DNA of 64,000 bases from positions 47,852 to 111,851 of the forward strand of contig CAUQKV010000003.1 of assembly GCA_963518845.1 (NCBI GenBank), given 5' to 3'. Below the pieces are notes generated by a model. It was given only the letters and a program-made list of their open reading frames with translations, did not search any database and was not told the DNA's origin. This DNA comes from JABCPE02 sp963518845 (GTDB lineage Bacteria > Bacteroidota > Bacteroidia > Flavobacteriales > Weeksellaceae). A program made the position numbers and the translations under genes. Shown piece by piece: positions 42,410-50,138 of the stretch; the first letter of the stretch is position 1, and the number at the start of each line of letters is the position of its first letter.

Positions 42410-42994
42410 ATGAAATTTCAAATAAATAAATACAAAAAAAATATAGTTGCTGTTTTTTCCGTAGCTATATTTTTTGTTTTGCATTCTTGTGAAGAAGACC
42501 TTACCGAGGTCAATAGAGACAAGAATAAAAATTTCCCTTCCAGAATTATTTATAATTCAAACATTCTACAAAAAGATTCTGGTTTTGTGAAAATAAGATT
42601 CAAAGCGCCTATTTTAGAGGAATATGAATTCATAGACACTCCATATATAGAAGCAAAAAAGGGTATTTACCTTGAATTTTATGACAAAAAAAATCCTGAT
42701 ATTCCTGGAACTCTAAAGGCGAATTATGCTAAATTCATAGAAAAAAAAGAATACTATGAAGCCAAAGGCGGAGTGAAAGTGACCAATAGCGAGGGACAGA
42801 CTTTCGTGATGAAATCCATCTACTGGGACAAGAGAAATAAACAGATGTACACCAAAGATTCGGTTTTTATTTCTGATAAAGAAGGGAATGTCTTCGTAGC
42901 GGCAAATGGAATGGTTGCCAAAGATGATTTTACAGAATATACCTTCTACAACAACTCTGGCGAAATCAACCCCAAAAAAATGCCCGACAAATAG
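42410..42994 (+). CDS. lptC: LPS export protein LptC (lipoprotein form)
   Basis: A 194-residue protein with an N-terminal hydrophobic segment ending in LHSCEE, giving a possible lipobox, and a beta-jellyroll LptC domain. Typical strands are SGFVKIRFKAPILEEYEF, KGIYLEFYDKK, LKANYAKFIEKKEYYEAKGG, VKVTNSEGQTF and DSVFISDKEGNVFVAANGM. LptC passes lipopolysaccharide from the LptBFG transporter to LptA in the periplasm. It is co-transcribed with the upstream barrel gene. Confidence 0.92.
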   Translation: MKFQINKYKKNIVAVFSVAIFFVLHSCEEDLTEVNRDKNKNFPSRIIYNSNILQKDSGFVKIRFKAPILEEYEFIDTPYIEAKKGIYLEFYDKKNPDIPGTLKANYAKFIEKKEYYEAKGGVKVTNSEGQTFVMKSIYWDKRNKQMYTKDSVFISDKEGNVFVAANGMVAKDDFTEYTFYNNSGEINPKKMPDK

Positions 42995-43011
42995 GCTTTT
43001 TATAAAAATTA

Positions 43012-43047
43012 AAAATAAATCCTCTTCATACGAAGAGGATTTATTTT
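43012..43047. terminator. Bidirectional terminator between lptC and cysN
   Basis: A 16-bp stem, AAAATAAATCCTCTTC with GAAGAGGATTTATTTT, loop ATAC, lies between convergent genes. Confidence 0.94.
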
Positions 43048-43064
43048 ATCTGGTTTTAACTATT

Positions 43065-44306
43065 TTATTTAAACAAAACTGCTCCCACCGTCACAAAACT
43101 AGTTTGGTCTATCAAGATAGCACTTCCATTTTCGCGGATGCTTTGATAGCTGTCATAACTCAGCGGCGCAGAGGTTTTCAGTAGAACTTCTACCACCTCG
43201 TTTAGTCCTGCATTGGCTGGAGTCATCTCCTTTTCAAGGGTATTTACATCCAGTCGGTAGCAGATTTCCTTCACCATAGCGATTACTGTTTTGCTGTTAT
43301 GCTGAAGCAGGTATTTAGTCCCGATAGTCAAAGGTTTTTCATCCATCCAGCACACAAGCGCCTCGATATCTTGTCCTGTTTTCAGCAAATTATCTTCTTT
43401 CGCTATCAAATCTCCTCGGCTAATGTCTATATCATCAGCCAGATGAAGCACAGCACTCTGTGGAGCGAAACATTCCTGAACTTCTTTCCCGCCGACTTCT
43501 ATAGCTTTTATGGTAGTTTCTATATTGGATGGATAGATTTTTACCTTGTCATTCACCGCGAAAACTCCGCTTTCCACTTTCCCTGCATAGCCTCTGTAAT
43601 CATGAAGTTCATCCACCTGCGGACGAAGAACCAACTGCACTGGGAATCTTCCATTCACATGATTTAGAGAAGTCTGAAGCTCTACCGTTTCCAAAAGATT
43701 TAGCAGCGCAGAACCTTTATACCAAGGCATTTTTTCGGATTTATCTACTACATTGTCACCATCCTTCGCACTGATAGGAATGAATTTAACATCCTTTAAA
43801 GCTAATGAATGGGCAACTTTTTCGTATTCTTTTACAATCTCATTGAACTTTTCTTCGGAATAATCCACCAAGTCCATTTTATTTATCGCCACCACCACAT
43901 GTGGAATGTTCAAGAGTGAAGCAATGATAGAGTGTCTTTTTGTCTGCTCTATCACGCCGTTTCTGGCATCCACCAAAATGATAATCAAATCAGCATTGGA
44001 CGCTCCTGTCACCATGTTTCGTGTGTACTGGATATGCCCTGGTGCATCAGCGATGATGAATTTTCTCTTCGGTGTGGAGAAATATTTATACGCCACATCG
44101 ATGGTGATTCCCTGCTCTCTTTCTGCACGAAGTCCATCGGTCAAAAGAGCTAAATCCACCTCTCCATCCTCACGATTTTTTGTGCTTCTTTCGATGGCTT
44201 CCAGCTGGTCTACTAGTATATTTTTGCTGTCGTAGAGAAGTCTTCCAATGAGGGTACTCTTTCCGTCATCTACACTTCCTGCCGTTAAAAATCTTAATAT
44301 ATCCAT
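43065..44306 (-). CDS. cysN: Sulfate adenylyltransferase subunit 1 (GTPase)
   Basis: The regulatory GTPase of ATP sulfurylase, which with CysD makes adenosine 5'-phosphosulfate from sulfate and ATP. G1 motif GSVDDGKST is at residues 10-18, G3 DAPGHIQY near 90, G4 NKMD near 143, followed by two EF-Tu-like barrels. With 413 residues it lacks a fused APS kinase (CysC) domain. Its start overlaps the end of the HNH nuclease gene by 13 bp, which separates it from cysD. Confidence 0.97.
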   Translation of the reverse strand: MDILRFLTAGSVDDGKSTLIGRLLYDSKNILVDQLEAIERSTKNREDGEVDLALLTDGLRAEREQGITIDVAYKYFSTPKRKFIIADAPGHIQYTRNMVTGASNADLIIILVDARNGVIEQTKRHSIIASLLNIPHVVVAINKMDLVDYSEEKFNEIVKEYEKVAHSLALKDVKFIPISAKDGDNVVDKSEKMPWYKGSALLNLLETVELQTSLNHVNGRFPVQLVLRPQVDELHDYRGYAGKVESGVFAVNDKVKIYPSNIETTIKAIEVGGKEVQECFAPQSAVLHLADDIDISRGDLIAKEDNLLKTGQDIEALVCWMDEKPLTIGTKYLLQHNSKTVIAMVKEICYRLDVNTLEKEMTPANAGLNEVVEVLLKTSAPLSYDSYQSIRENGSAILIDQTSFVTVGAVLFK

Positions 44307-44989
44307 TTGTCTTTTTTATGATAATTGAAATGCCACTCTAAATACTCTAATCTATTTTTTGTCAAATATTTTTCATCCAATTTTTGCTTCACATTCTTAA
44401 AATTATAGATCAATAAATCCTTAATTATATTATCTAAATAGACCATATTACCTGAAGAATCAAAGCTTATTAATCCTTTATCAAATAACACATCCATATG
44501 AACTGATAATAGTAATCCATTGTCTTCATCCATTTTTTCTCTTTTATCTGACTTACTCCATGGCTTTATATGGCTTGCCACCAATAAAGATGGTATATCT
44601 ATTCCTGTAATTACACACCTTTTTTCAAATTGCTTAAGCATTTTATTTCGAAACTCAGATTGTGTTAATCTTATATTTGTCTCAGCCTTCTTATCTGTTT
44701 CTAAATGCATTTCTAAACCTCTATTTTTTCTTATTCCCCACAACCCCTTTCCTTTTCCTAAAACAGAATAAAACAAATCCTCTTTTCCTCCATATACATC
44801 AGAATCAGAAGAATGTCTCTCTATATACCCTCTCACTCCCGCTGTAAAAGATGCCATATCTTTATATTGGGTACCTATAATACTTTTATTTTGAGATAAA
44901 ATAAAATCATATATCTCTTTTAAAAATAAATATTCTTTATTTGTAAAGGCTTTTAATACTTCCTCTGGTATACTTATCTTATCTTTCAT
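44294..44989 (-). CDS. HNH endonuclease inserted in the cysD-cysN unit
   Basis: A 231-residue protein with an N-terminal helical half of unknown type and a C-terminal HNH nuclease domain: RCVITGIDIPSLLVASHIKPW, then DEDNGLLLSVHMDVLFDKGL, the H-N-H arrangement of the HNH_2-type group found in restriction-like enzymes. I choose ATG 44989, which lies 16 bp after the cysD stop; the longer frame would overlap cysD by 116 bp. It overlaps cysN by 13 bp. It is much poorer in GC than cysD (44341-44400: 13 of 60; 45241-45300: 27 of 60, hand counts), suggesting recent gain. No methyltransferase gene is near. Target unknown. Confidence 0.82.
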   Translation of the reverse strand: MKDKISIPEEVLKAFTNKEYLFLKEIYDFILSQNKSIIGTQYKDMASFTAGVRGYIERHSSDSDVYGGKEDLFYSVLGKGKGLWGIRKNRGLEMHLETDKKAETNIRLTQSEFRNKMLKQFEKRCVITGIDIPSLLVASHIKPWSKSDKREKMDEDNGLLLSVHMDVLFDKGLISFDSSGNMVYLDNIIKDLLIYNFKNVKQKLDEKYLTKNRLEYLEWHFNYHKKDKWIY

Positions 44990-45005
44990 CAATAAACAAC
45001 TAGAG

Positions 45006-45923
45006 TTAAAAATACCCGTTTTTCTTTCTGTCCTCCATTGCTGCTTCTGATATTTTATCATCAATACGCGTTTCTCCTCTCTCGCTGGTACGAGTTGCTG
45101 TAATTTCATTGATAATATCATCTATGATGTAAGCCTCAGACTCCACCGCCGCAGTACAAGTCATATCTCCCACGGTACGATAGCGAACTTTCTTTTTCAA
45201 AATCACATCATTTTCATCAATTTGGATGTATGGAGAAACTGCTATCAGCTGTCCTTGGTGGTCAATCACTTCTCTTTCGTGAGAGAAATAAACCGAAGGA
45301 AGTTCTATTTTTTCTCGGCGAATGTAGTTCCAAACATCCAGCTCTGTCCAGTTGCTGATAGGGAAAACACGCACATTTTCTCCTTTGTGGATTTTTCCGT
45401 TATAAGTATGCCATAATTCTGGGCGCTGAAGTTTTGGGTCCCAGCCTCCGAAATCATCTCGAACAGAGAAAATTCTTTCCTTAGCACGGGCTTTTTCCTC
45501 ATCACGGCGCGCTCCACCGATACAAGCATCAAACTCAAATTCTTCTATCGTGTCCAAAAGCGTATAACTCTGCAATGCATTTCTGCTGGCAAATTTTCCT
45601 TTTGGCTCGGTAAGTCCTTTACTTTTTATCGTATCTTCTACTTTTCTGACAATGAGTTTTTCGCCCAATTTTTTTACTAAATTATCACGAAATTCTAGTG
45701 CTTCAGGGAAATTATGCCCTGTATCAATATGCACCAACGGAAACGGAAATTTGCACGGACGAAAAGCCTTCAAAGCCAAATGCACCAAAACTATAGAGTC
45801 CTTACCACCACTAAACAGCAATGCAGGTTTCTCAAACTGCCCTGCCACTTCACGAAATATATGAATCGACTCAGATTCCAACTGGTCGAGATAATCTAAA
45901 GTCCTATCCTTATGATTACTCAT
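45006..45923 (-). CDS. cysD: Sulfate adenylyltransferase subunit 2
   Basis: The catalytic ATP-pyrophosphatase subunit of ATP sulfurylase. The PP-loop motif FSGGKDS is at about residues 37-43, followed by FPLVHIDTGHNFPEALEFRD; the family segment AFDACIGGARRDEEKARAKER appears as FDACIGGARRDEEK, and the end has the conserved RYRTVGDMTCTAAVES and the basic DRKKNGYF tail. Length 305 is standard. It forms a heterodimer with CysN, whose gene is normally next; here the HNH gene intervenes. Confidence 0.97.
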   Translation of the reverse strand: MSNHKDRTLDYLDQLESESIHIFREVAGQFEKPALLFSGGKDSIVLVHLALKAFRPCKFPFPLVHIDTGHNFPEALEFRDNLVKKLGEKLIVRKVEDTIKSKGLTEPKGKFASRNALQSYTLLDTIEEFEFDACIGGARRDEEKARAKERIFSVRDDFGGWDPKLQRPELWHTYNGKIHKGENVRVFPISNWTELDVWNYIRREKIELPSVYFSHEREVIDHQGQLIAVSPYIQIDENDVILKKKVRYRTVGDMTCTAAVESEAYIIDDIINEITATRTSERGETRIDDKISEAAMEDRKKNGYF

Positions 45924-45964
45924 AGTATATCTTTTTAATTTTAAACAATCAACAAATAAAATGC

Positions 45965-46678
45965 TTATTTCTTCTCTTCATTCCAGTGCAGTCCGCACTC
46001 TTTCTTATCTTCATTCTCCCACCACCAGCGTCCTGCTCGGATATCTTCGCCTTCTTTTATTGGGCGTGTCATCGGCTGGTCGCCTATACTTACATAGCCC
46101 TGCTCATGGAGCGGATTGTAAGGGATTTGGCGTTCTTTCAAAAATGGTAAAAGCTCTCCTGTTTTCCAATGCAATAGAGGATGAAACTTGATAATTTTAT
46201 TCCCTTCATCCCATTCCACCATCGGCATCTGCTGTCTGTGTGGAGACTGCTCCGCTCTGATTCCCGTTATCCAGACTTCATATCCTTCCAAAGCCCTTTT
46301 CAGAGGTTCCACTTTTTTTATGTAATCATGCTCTTTTCTCAGCTCTACAGATTTGTAAAATCCATTAACTCCATGCTTTCTCACATATTCCTCTATTCTG
46401 TGATTATCAGCATAATAAGCAGGAATAAGCACATTGTATTTTTCATTGGTATTTACCCAAGTGTCATAGGTTTCATAGAACATTCGCCCTGTGTCTATCG
46501 TGAAAATATCTATCGGAAGATTATTCTTAAAAATATAATCTGTGATTATCTGGTCTTCCATACCAAAACTCGTAGAAAAAACTACTTTTTTAGGAAATTT
46601 TTCAACCAACAAAGCCAAAGCCTCTTCTATGGGTAATTGAGGTAATATATTGGATAATTCTTCTACCTTCATAAACAT
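45965..46678 (-). CDS. cysH: Phosphoadenylyl-sulfate (or adenylyl-sulfate) reductase
   Basis: Reduces activated sulfate to sulfite with thioredoxin. The PP-loop VVFSTSFGMEDQ is at about residues 32-43; the catalytic Cys is C228 in KECGLHWNEE. The cysteine pairs that hold the [4Fe-4S] cluster of bacterial APS reductases are absent: the sequence reads VELRKEHDYIKKVEP and GYVSIGDQPMTRP where those enzymes have CC and CxxC. This is the PAPS-reductase pattern. An APS kinase gene is not in the window. Two Met codons (46678, 46672) are possible starts. Confidence 0.93.
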   Translation of the reverse strand: MFMKVEELSNILPQLPIEEALALLVEKFPKKVVFSTSFGMEDQIITDYIFKNNLPIDIFTIDTGRMFYETYDTWVNTNEKYNVLIPAYYADNHRIEEYVRKHGVNGFYKSVELRKEHDYIKKVEPLKRALEGYEVWITGIRAEQSPHRQQMPMVEWDEGNKIIKFHPLLHWKTGELLPFLKERQIPYNPLHEQGYVSIGDQPMTRPIKEGEDIRAGRWWWENEDKKECGLHWNEEKK

Positions 46679-46690
46679 TTATTTATCGTG

Positions 46691-46723
46691 CAAAATTAAA
46701 AAACTTTATAGATAACGCCCCAA
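46691..46723 (-). promoter_or_regulatory. Promoter of the cysH-cysD-HNH-cysN unit (TTG-N22-TAATTTTG)
   Basis: On the minus strand TAATTTTG (46691-46698) has a TTG at 46721-46723, spacing 22 bp. The leader would be about 9-15 nt. Confidence 0.55.
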
Positions 46724-46756
46724 GATAGCAAAAAATTATTAGTCTGACAAATTAAA

Positions 46757-47443
46757 TCAAACATATGATTTTTCCCTTTTTAAATCTGTGATGAGCATCG
46801 GATTATCTTCTCTCATTTTATTGACAAGCTCCTCTACTCTGCTGGTTTTCGGGTCTTCCCAAAGCCAGTCCAATTCCTCTTGGGTAATGCCCACCATCTG
46901 CAAAAAGGCAACCTCGCCATGAGGTGTTTCTATCGTGCCAAGCTGTGGGTCTGGCGCAAATACCATTCCTACTAATTTAGTATCACACTCCAAACGAATA
47001 GGCCCATTGGCTGGAATAAAATGATAGGCTTCAAACCATTTTTTGCTTTCAAATACATAGCGAGCCAAATTCTGCATCACATTCATCGCCCAATAGGGTT
47101 CATTTTTAGCTCCATCCGAATCCTTATCAGCTTCAAAAGGAACTACACGAAAAGTAAACTCAAAGCCCCATCCACTAAATTCATTTTCAGCACTTTCAGG
47201 CGAGTAATACAAGTCACTCATCCCGTATGATACTATATGCCGATGAAAAATTTGCTCCTCATTATCATAAATACTAATACCATCAAGCGGATCTTCCCCT
47301 CCGAGCATAAATTTTAAAACAGGTCCATAATGGCGAGGTTCCTGCTCAGGATATACCTTCAATAAAGCCTCATCTATAGCATCCCAGCCTACTGAATCAG
47401 TCTCTTCAAATTTTGCTTTGTATTGTTCTTCTGTGTATCTCAT
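46757..47443 (-). CDS. Suppressor of fused (SUFU) domain protein
   Basis: A 228-residue cytoplasmic protein that is nearly all SUFU domain. The pattern is seen in PEQEPRHYGPVLKFMLGGEDPLDGISIYDN, HIVSYGMSDLYYSPES, SGWGFEFTFRV, and the closing GTIETPHGEVAFLQMVGITQEE (split here over several strands). In animals this domain inhibits Gli; in bacteria it occurs as a stand-alone protein, often in polymorphic-toxin immunity sets, but no toxin gene is near. It stands alone between the cys unit and rsgA. Function unknown. Confidence 0.88.
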   Translation of the reverse strand: MRYTEEQYKAKFEETDSVGWDAIDEALLKVYPEQEPRHYGPVLKFMLGGEDPLDGISIYDNEEQIFHRHIVSYGMSDLYYSPESAENEFSGWGFEFTFRVVPFEADKDSDGAKNEPYWAMNVMQNLARYVFESKKWFEAYHFIPANGPIRLECDTKLVGMVFAPDPQLGTIETPHGEVAFLQMVGITQEELDWLWEDPKTSRVEELVNKMREDNPMLITDLKREKSYV

Positions 47444-47465
47444 TTTTTTAAATTTTAATTTATAA

Positions 47466-48389
47466 TTAGTTATTTTCTTCCGCTTCTTCCATCAATTTTA
47501 AATAAGTCAAATATCTCGATTCCAAAATTTCCCCTTCCTCTAATTGGGCTATAACAGAGCATTTTGGCTCATTGATATGCAGACAGTTATGAAACTTGCA
47601 GTTCTTCCCTTCTTCAAATATTTCTGGAAAAAAATGCTGAATTTCCTCTTTTTCTATATCCACCATCGCAAACTCTCGCACCCCTGGCGTGTCAATAACA
47701 CTTCCGCCAAAACTCCAAAAATGCATCTGCGCAAAAGTAGTCGTATGCTTCCCTTTGAGGTGCGCCTCCGATATTTCGCCTGTTTTCAAATCAAGTGTCG
47801 GTTCTAGCGTATTCACCAAAGTAGATTTTCCACTTCCCGAATGCCCAAAAAACACCGAAACTTTATCTTTCAAAAGGTTTTTCAAGGTTTCTATATTTTC
47901 TCCTGAAACAGAAGAAATTTTCAGGGTTTCATAACCTATATTTTGATAAAGCTGCTGGAGGTCTTCCAAAAGTTCCAATTCTTCGGCACTAAGCGTATCT
48001 ATTTTATTAAATAAAATCAAAGGCTGGATGTTATAAGCCTCACAGCACACCAAAAAACGATCCAAAAAGCCGAGTGAAGTTTCAGGGAATTTTAGCGTGA
48101 AAATAAAACACGCCGTGTCTATATTAGAAGCGATAATGTGGGCTTCCTTGGAAAGATTGACCGATTTTCGGATGAGATAATTTTTCCTTGGTTCTATCTT
48201 TGTAATCCACGCGACATCAGAACTTTCCAATTCAAATTCCACAAAATCTCCCACCGCCAGCGGATTGGTAAGCCTTGTTTTCAGGAGTTTAAATTTTCCT
48301 CTTATTCTCGCCTCATAGATGGTGTTTGTTGCAATTTCTTGCACCTGATACCAGCTCCCTGTTGATTTTATAATTAGTCCTTTTTTCAA
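47466..48389 (-). CDS. rsgA: Ribosome small subunit-dependent GTPase A
   Basis: A circularly permuted GTPase that helps mature the 30S subunit. It has the N-terminal OB fold (KSTGSWYQVQE onward), G4 LFNKIDTL before G1 FGHSGSGKSTLVNTLEP and G3 DTPGVREF, the permuted order, then a C-terminal zinc site with CKFHNCLHINEPKC. No ATG is near the start; TTG 48389 gives MKKGLIIKSTGSWY, which matches family N-termini, while the frame could extend to TTG 48422, overlapping the dnaX tail. Lies 20 bp after the dnaX tail frame. Confidence 0.93.
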   Translation of the reverse strand: MKKGLIIKSTGSWYQVQEIATNTIYEARIRGKFKLLKTRLTNPLAVGDFVEFELESSDVAWITKIEPRKNYLIRKSVNLSKEAHIIASNIDTACFIFTLKFPETSLGFLDRFLVCCEAYNIQPLILFNKIDTLSAEELELLEDLQQLYQNIGYETLKISSVSGENIETLKNLLKDKVSVFFGHSGSGKSTLVNTLEPTLDLKTGEISEAHLKGKHTTTFAQMHFWSFGGSVIDTPGVREFAMVDIEKEEIQHFFPEIFEEGKNCKFHNCLHINEPKCSVIAQLEEGEILESRYLTYLKLMEEAEENN

Positions 48390-48408
48390 GAAAATATTTT
48401 TTAGTTTT

Positions 48409-49023
48409 TTAAGAAAAATCAAATTTCATCAAATCTTCCAAATCCCTCAAAATTGGGTTAATTTCAGCAAATTTATCAAAAACTTTTCGCTTCGTAACCA
48501 CTTCCCTTTTCAGGCTGGTGTCTGCTTTGTAGAGGATTTCTATTTTGAAATTATTTACTTTATGTTTAAAATGATTGAAAAAATCCGCCTGAACTCTCTC
48601 AAATTCATGCTTTGCGCTATCTGAAGAATACAAAACTTCTATCTGATTTTCATCTGCTTTACGAAGCTGGAAGGAGCTTATCGCATTATACGCCACTATA
48701 TCACTCACCGAGAGGTCTTTTAGGAAATTACGCCATTCTGTTTGCAGGTCAGTTTCCGTGAAATGATGGTCAGGAAGGATTTCTTCCGTTTCGGAAAAAA
48801 GATTTAGTTCGTCTTCTTTCTCCTTCTTTTCCATATGTTTTTTAATGGAAAATTCAGAAGATTCCTTTATATTTCTGCCTATTGGCTGGACAGCTTTTTT
48901 TACTTCTAATTTTGTGATTTCCTCTGTTGAAAGAGTTTTCGGCGCTGGCACTTCGGATTTTTTAGGAGCAGTTTCTCGTAGTTTTTCTACATCACGAAAC
49001 GGCGGAACCAGTATTAAGAACTT
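48409..49023 (-). CDS. dnaX: DnaX tau tail, read in the -1 frame after the A10 tract
   Basis: This frame follows the dnaX gamma frame in the -1 register and has no start codon of its own except an internal GTG at 48951. It opens at the A tract and runs 204 codons: KFLILVPPFRDVEKLRE, a Lys/Glu-rich linker, then a folded-looking C-terminal domain (TEWRNFLKDLSVSDIVAYNA, LRKADENQIEVLYSS, VNNFKIEILYKAD) like the tau C-terminal domain of Bacteroidetes DnaX that binds the polymerase. Joined to the upstream frame it gives a protein of about 562 residues, the usual size of tau in this phylum. Confidence 0.8.
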   Translation of the reverse strand, partial: KFLILVPPFRDVEKLRETAPKKSEVPAPKTLSTEEITKLEVKKAVQPIGRNIKESSEFSIKKHMEKKEKEDELNLFSETEEILPDHHFTETDLQTEWRNFLKDLSVSDIVAYNAISSFQLRKADENQIEVLYSSDSAKHEFERVQADFFNHFKHKVNNFKIEILYKADTSLKREVVTKRKVFDKFAEINPILRDLEDLMKFDFS

Positions 49024-50096
49024 TTTTTTTTATCCATATCCACAGCGGTAAGGCTGGCAAGCTGCATGAGGGCAATCTCCACCGTAAGGCGTGGATTTTT
49101 GGAATTTTTATAGTTAATGTCTGCATGATTGCAGATTTCTATCGCATTGATGAGCTGTTGCGCTGTCCATTTTTGGCTCTGCTCAGCGTATTTTGCTTTG
49201 GTATTTTCACCTATTTCTATTAAAGCCAAAGTGGAAGGGTTCTGCGCCAGCATCAAATCTCTGAAATGACTGCCAAGCCCAGCGATAAAGATATGCGGGT
49301 CAAAACCTTTTTTGACAATCTCATCGAATTTCGCTAAAATAGCAGGAATATCGTTTTCTTTCGCTAAATCAGCTACTTGCAGATATTGGTCATAATCCAA
49401 TATATTGAGAATTTCAGCAGCATTTGCAAGGGTAATATTCTTCTGCGAAAAAGTAGTCAACCTATCAAAAATAGACAATGCATCACGCAAAGCTCCGTCC
49501 GCCTTTTGGGCGATAAGAAACAGGGCGTCATCTTCGTAAGCTATTCCTTCTTTTTCGGCTATTTTCTTTAAATGATTTTGGATATCCTCTATCGTAATTC
49601 TCTTGAAATCATAGATTTGACAACGAGAAAGAATCGTTGGGATAATCTTATGTTTTTCCGTAGTCGCTAAAATAAAAATAGCGTGAGCTGGTGGTTCTTC
49701 CAGTGTCTTCAGAAAAGCATTGAAAGCCGCCTGAGAGAGCATATGCACCTCATCTATGATGTACACCTTATACTGCCCTACCTGCGGTGCAAAACGCACT
49801 TGGTCTATCAAATGCCGAATATCATCCACCGAGTTATTAGATGCGGCATCTAATTCGTAAATATTAAACGCGAAACCTTCTTCATCAGTTGCTCCTGATT
49901 TTTCATTGATTTTTCTCGCTAAAATCCTTGCACAAGTGGTTTTTCCCACCCCACGAGGCCCACAGAAAAGCAGTGCCTGTGCAAGCTGATTATTCTCTAT
50001 GGCATGTTCCAATGTATCCGTAATATGAGACTGCCCCACAACGGAGTCAAACTCCTGCGGACGATATTTTCTCGCTGATACAATGAAATTTTCCAT
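49014..50096 (-). CDS. dnaX: DNA polymerase III gamma subunit (dnaX, short product)
   Basis: The clamp-loader ATPase. It begins ENFIVSARKYRPQEFDSVVGQ and has Walker A CGPRGVGKTTCA, Walker B-type IIDEVHML, the FLKTLEEPPAHAIFILATTE sensor I segment and the SRCQIYDF motif. The four-cysteine zinc module usual after Walker A is missing: the sequence goes from LARKINEKSGATDEEGF directly to NIYELDAASNNSVDDIRHL. The frame ends DKKKSS-stop, 2 codons after ten adenines; the tau tail continues in the -1 frame. The start codon lies about 5 nt after a -7 box. Confidence 0.95.
   Translation of the reverse strand: MENFIVSARKYRPQEFDSVVGQSHITDTLEHAIENNQLAQALLFCGPRGVGKTTCARILARKINEKSGATDEEGFAFNIYELDAASNNSVDDIRHLIDQVRFAPQVGQYKVYIIDEVHMLSQAAFNAFLKTLEEPPAHAIFILATTEKHKIIPTILSRCQIYDFKRITIEDIQNHLKKIAEKEGIAYEDDALFLIAQKADGALRDALSIFDRLTTFSQKNITLANAAEILNILDYDQYLQVADLAKENDIPAILAKFDEIVKKGFDPHIFIAGLGSHFRDLMLAQNPSTLALIEIGENTKAKYAEQSQKWTAQQLINAIEICNHADINYKNSKNPRLTVEIALMQLASLTAVDMDKKKSS
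49022..49031 (-). other. A10 slippery tract in dnaX (programmed frameshift or transcriptional slippage site)
   Basis: Ten consecutive A residues on the coding strand (GAT then A10 then GTTC) straddle the junction. The zero frame reads AAA AAA AAA AGT TCT TAA. A -1 ribosomal slip, or insertion of one A by RNA polymerase, continues AAG TTC TTA ATA CTG into the tau tail. I see no obvious stimulatory stem-loop just downstream. Confidence 0.75.
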
Positions 50097-50100
50097 TCGA

Positions 50101-50131
50101 CAAAAGTAATTATTTTTTTTGTTTGAGACAA
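50101..50131 (-). promoter_or_regulatory. Promoter (TTG-N20-TACTTTTG) giving leaderless dnaX mRNA
   Basis: On the minus strand TTG at 50129-50131 and TACTTTTG at 50101-50108 are 20 bp apart, and the box ends 5 nt before the A of the dnaX ATG. Confidence 0.68.
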
Positions 50132-50138
50132 TTATTTT

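Noticed and set aside
44990..45121. Longer N-terminus for the HNH protein (start at 45121)
   Set aside because: It would overlap cysD by 116 bp and adds a basic, low-quality stretch that is only the cysD sequence in another frame; ATG 44989 right after the cysD stop fits much better.
48409..48951. Independent 180-aa gene starting at GTG 48951
   Set aside because: There is no promoter or start context, and the frame stays open upstream to the dnaX A10 tract; it is better read as the tau tail.
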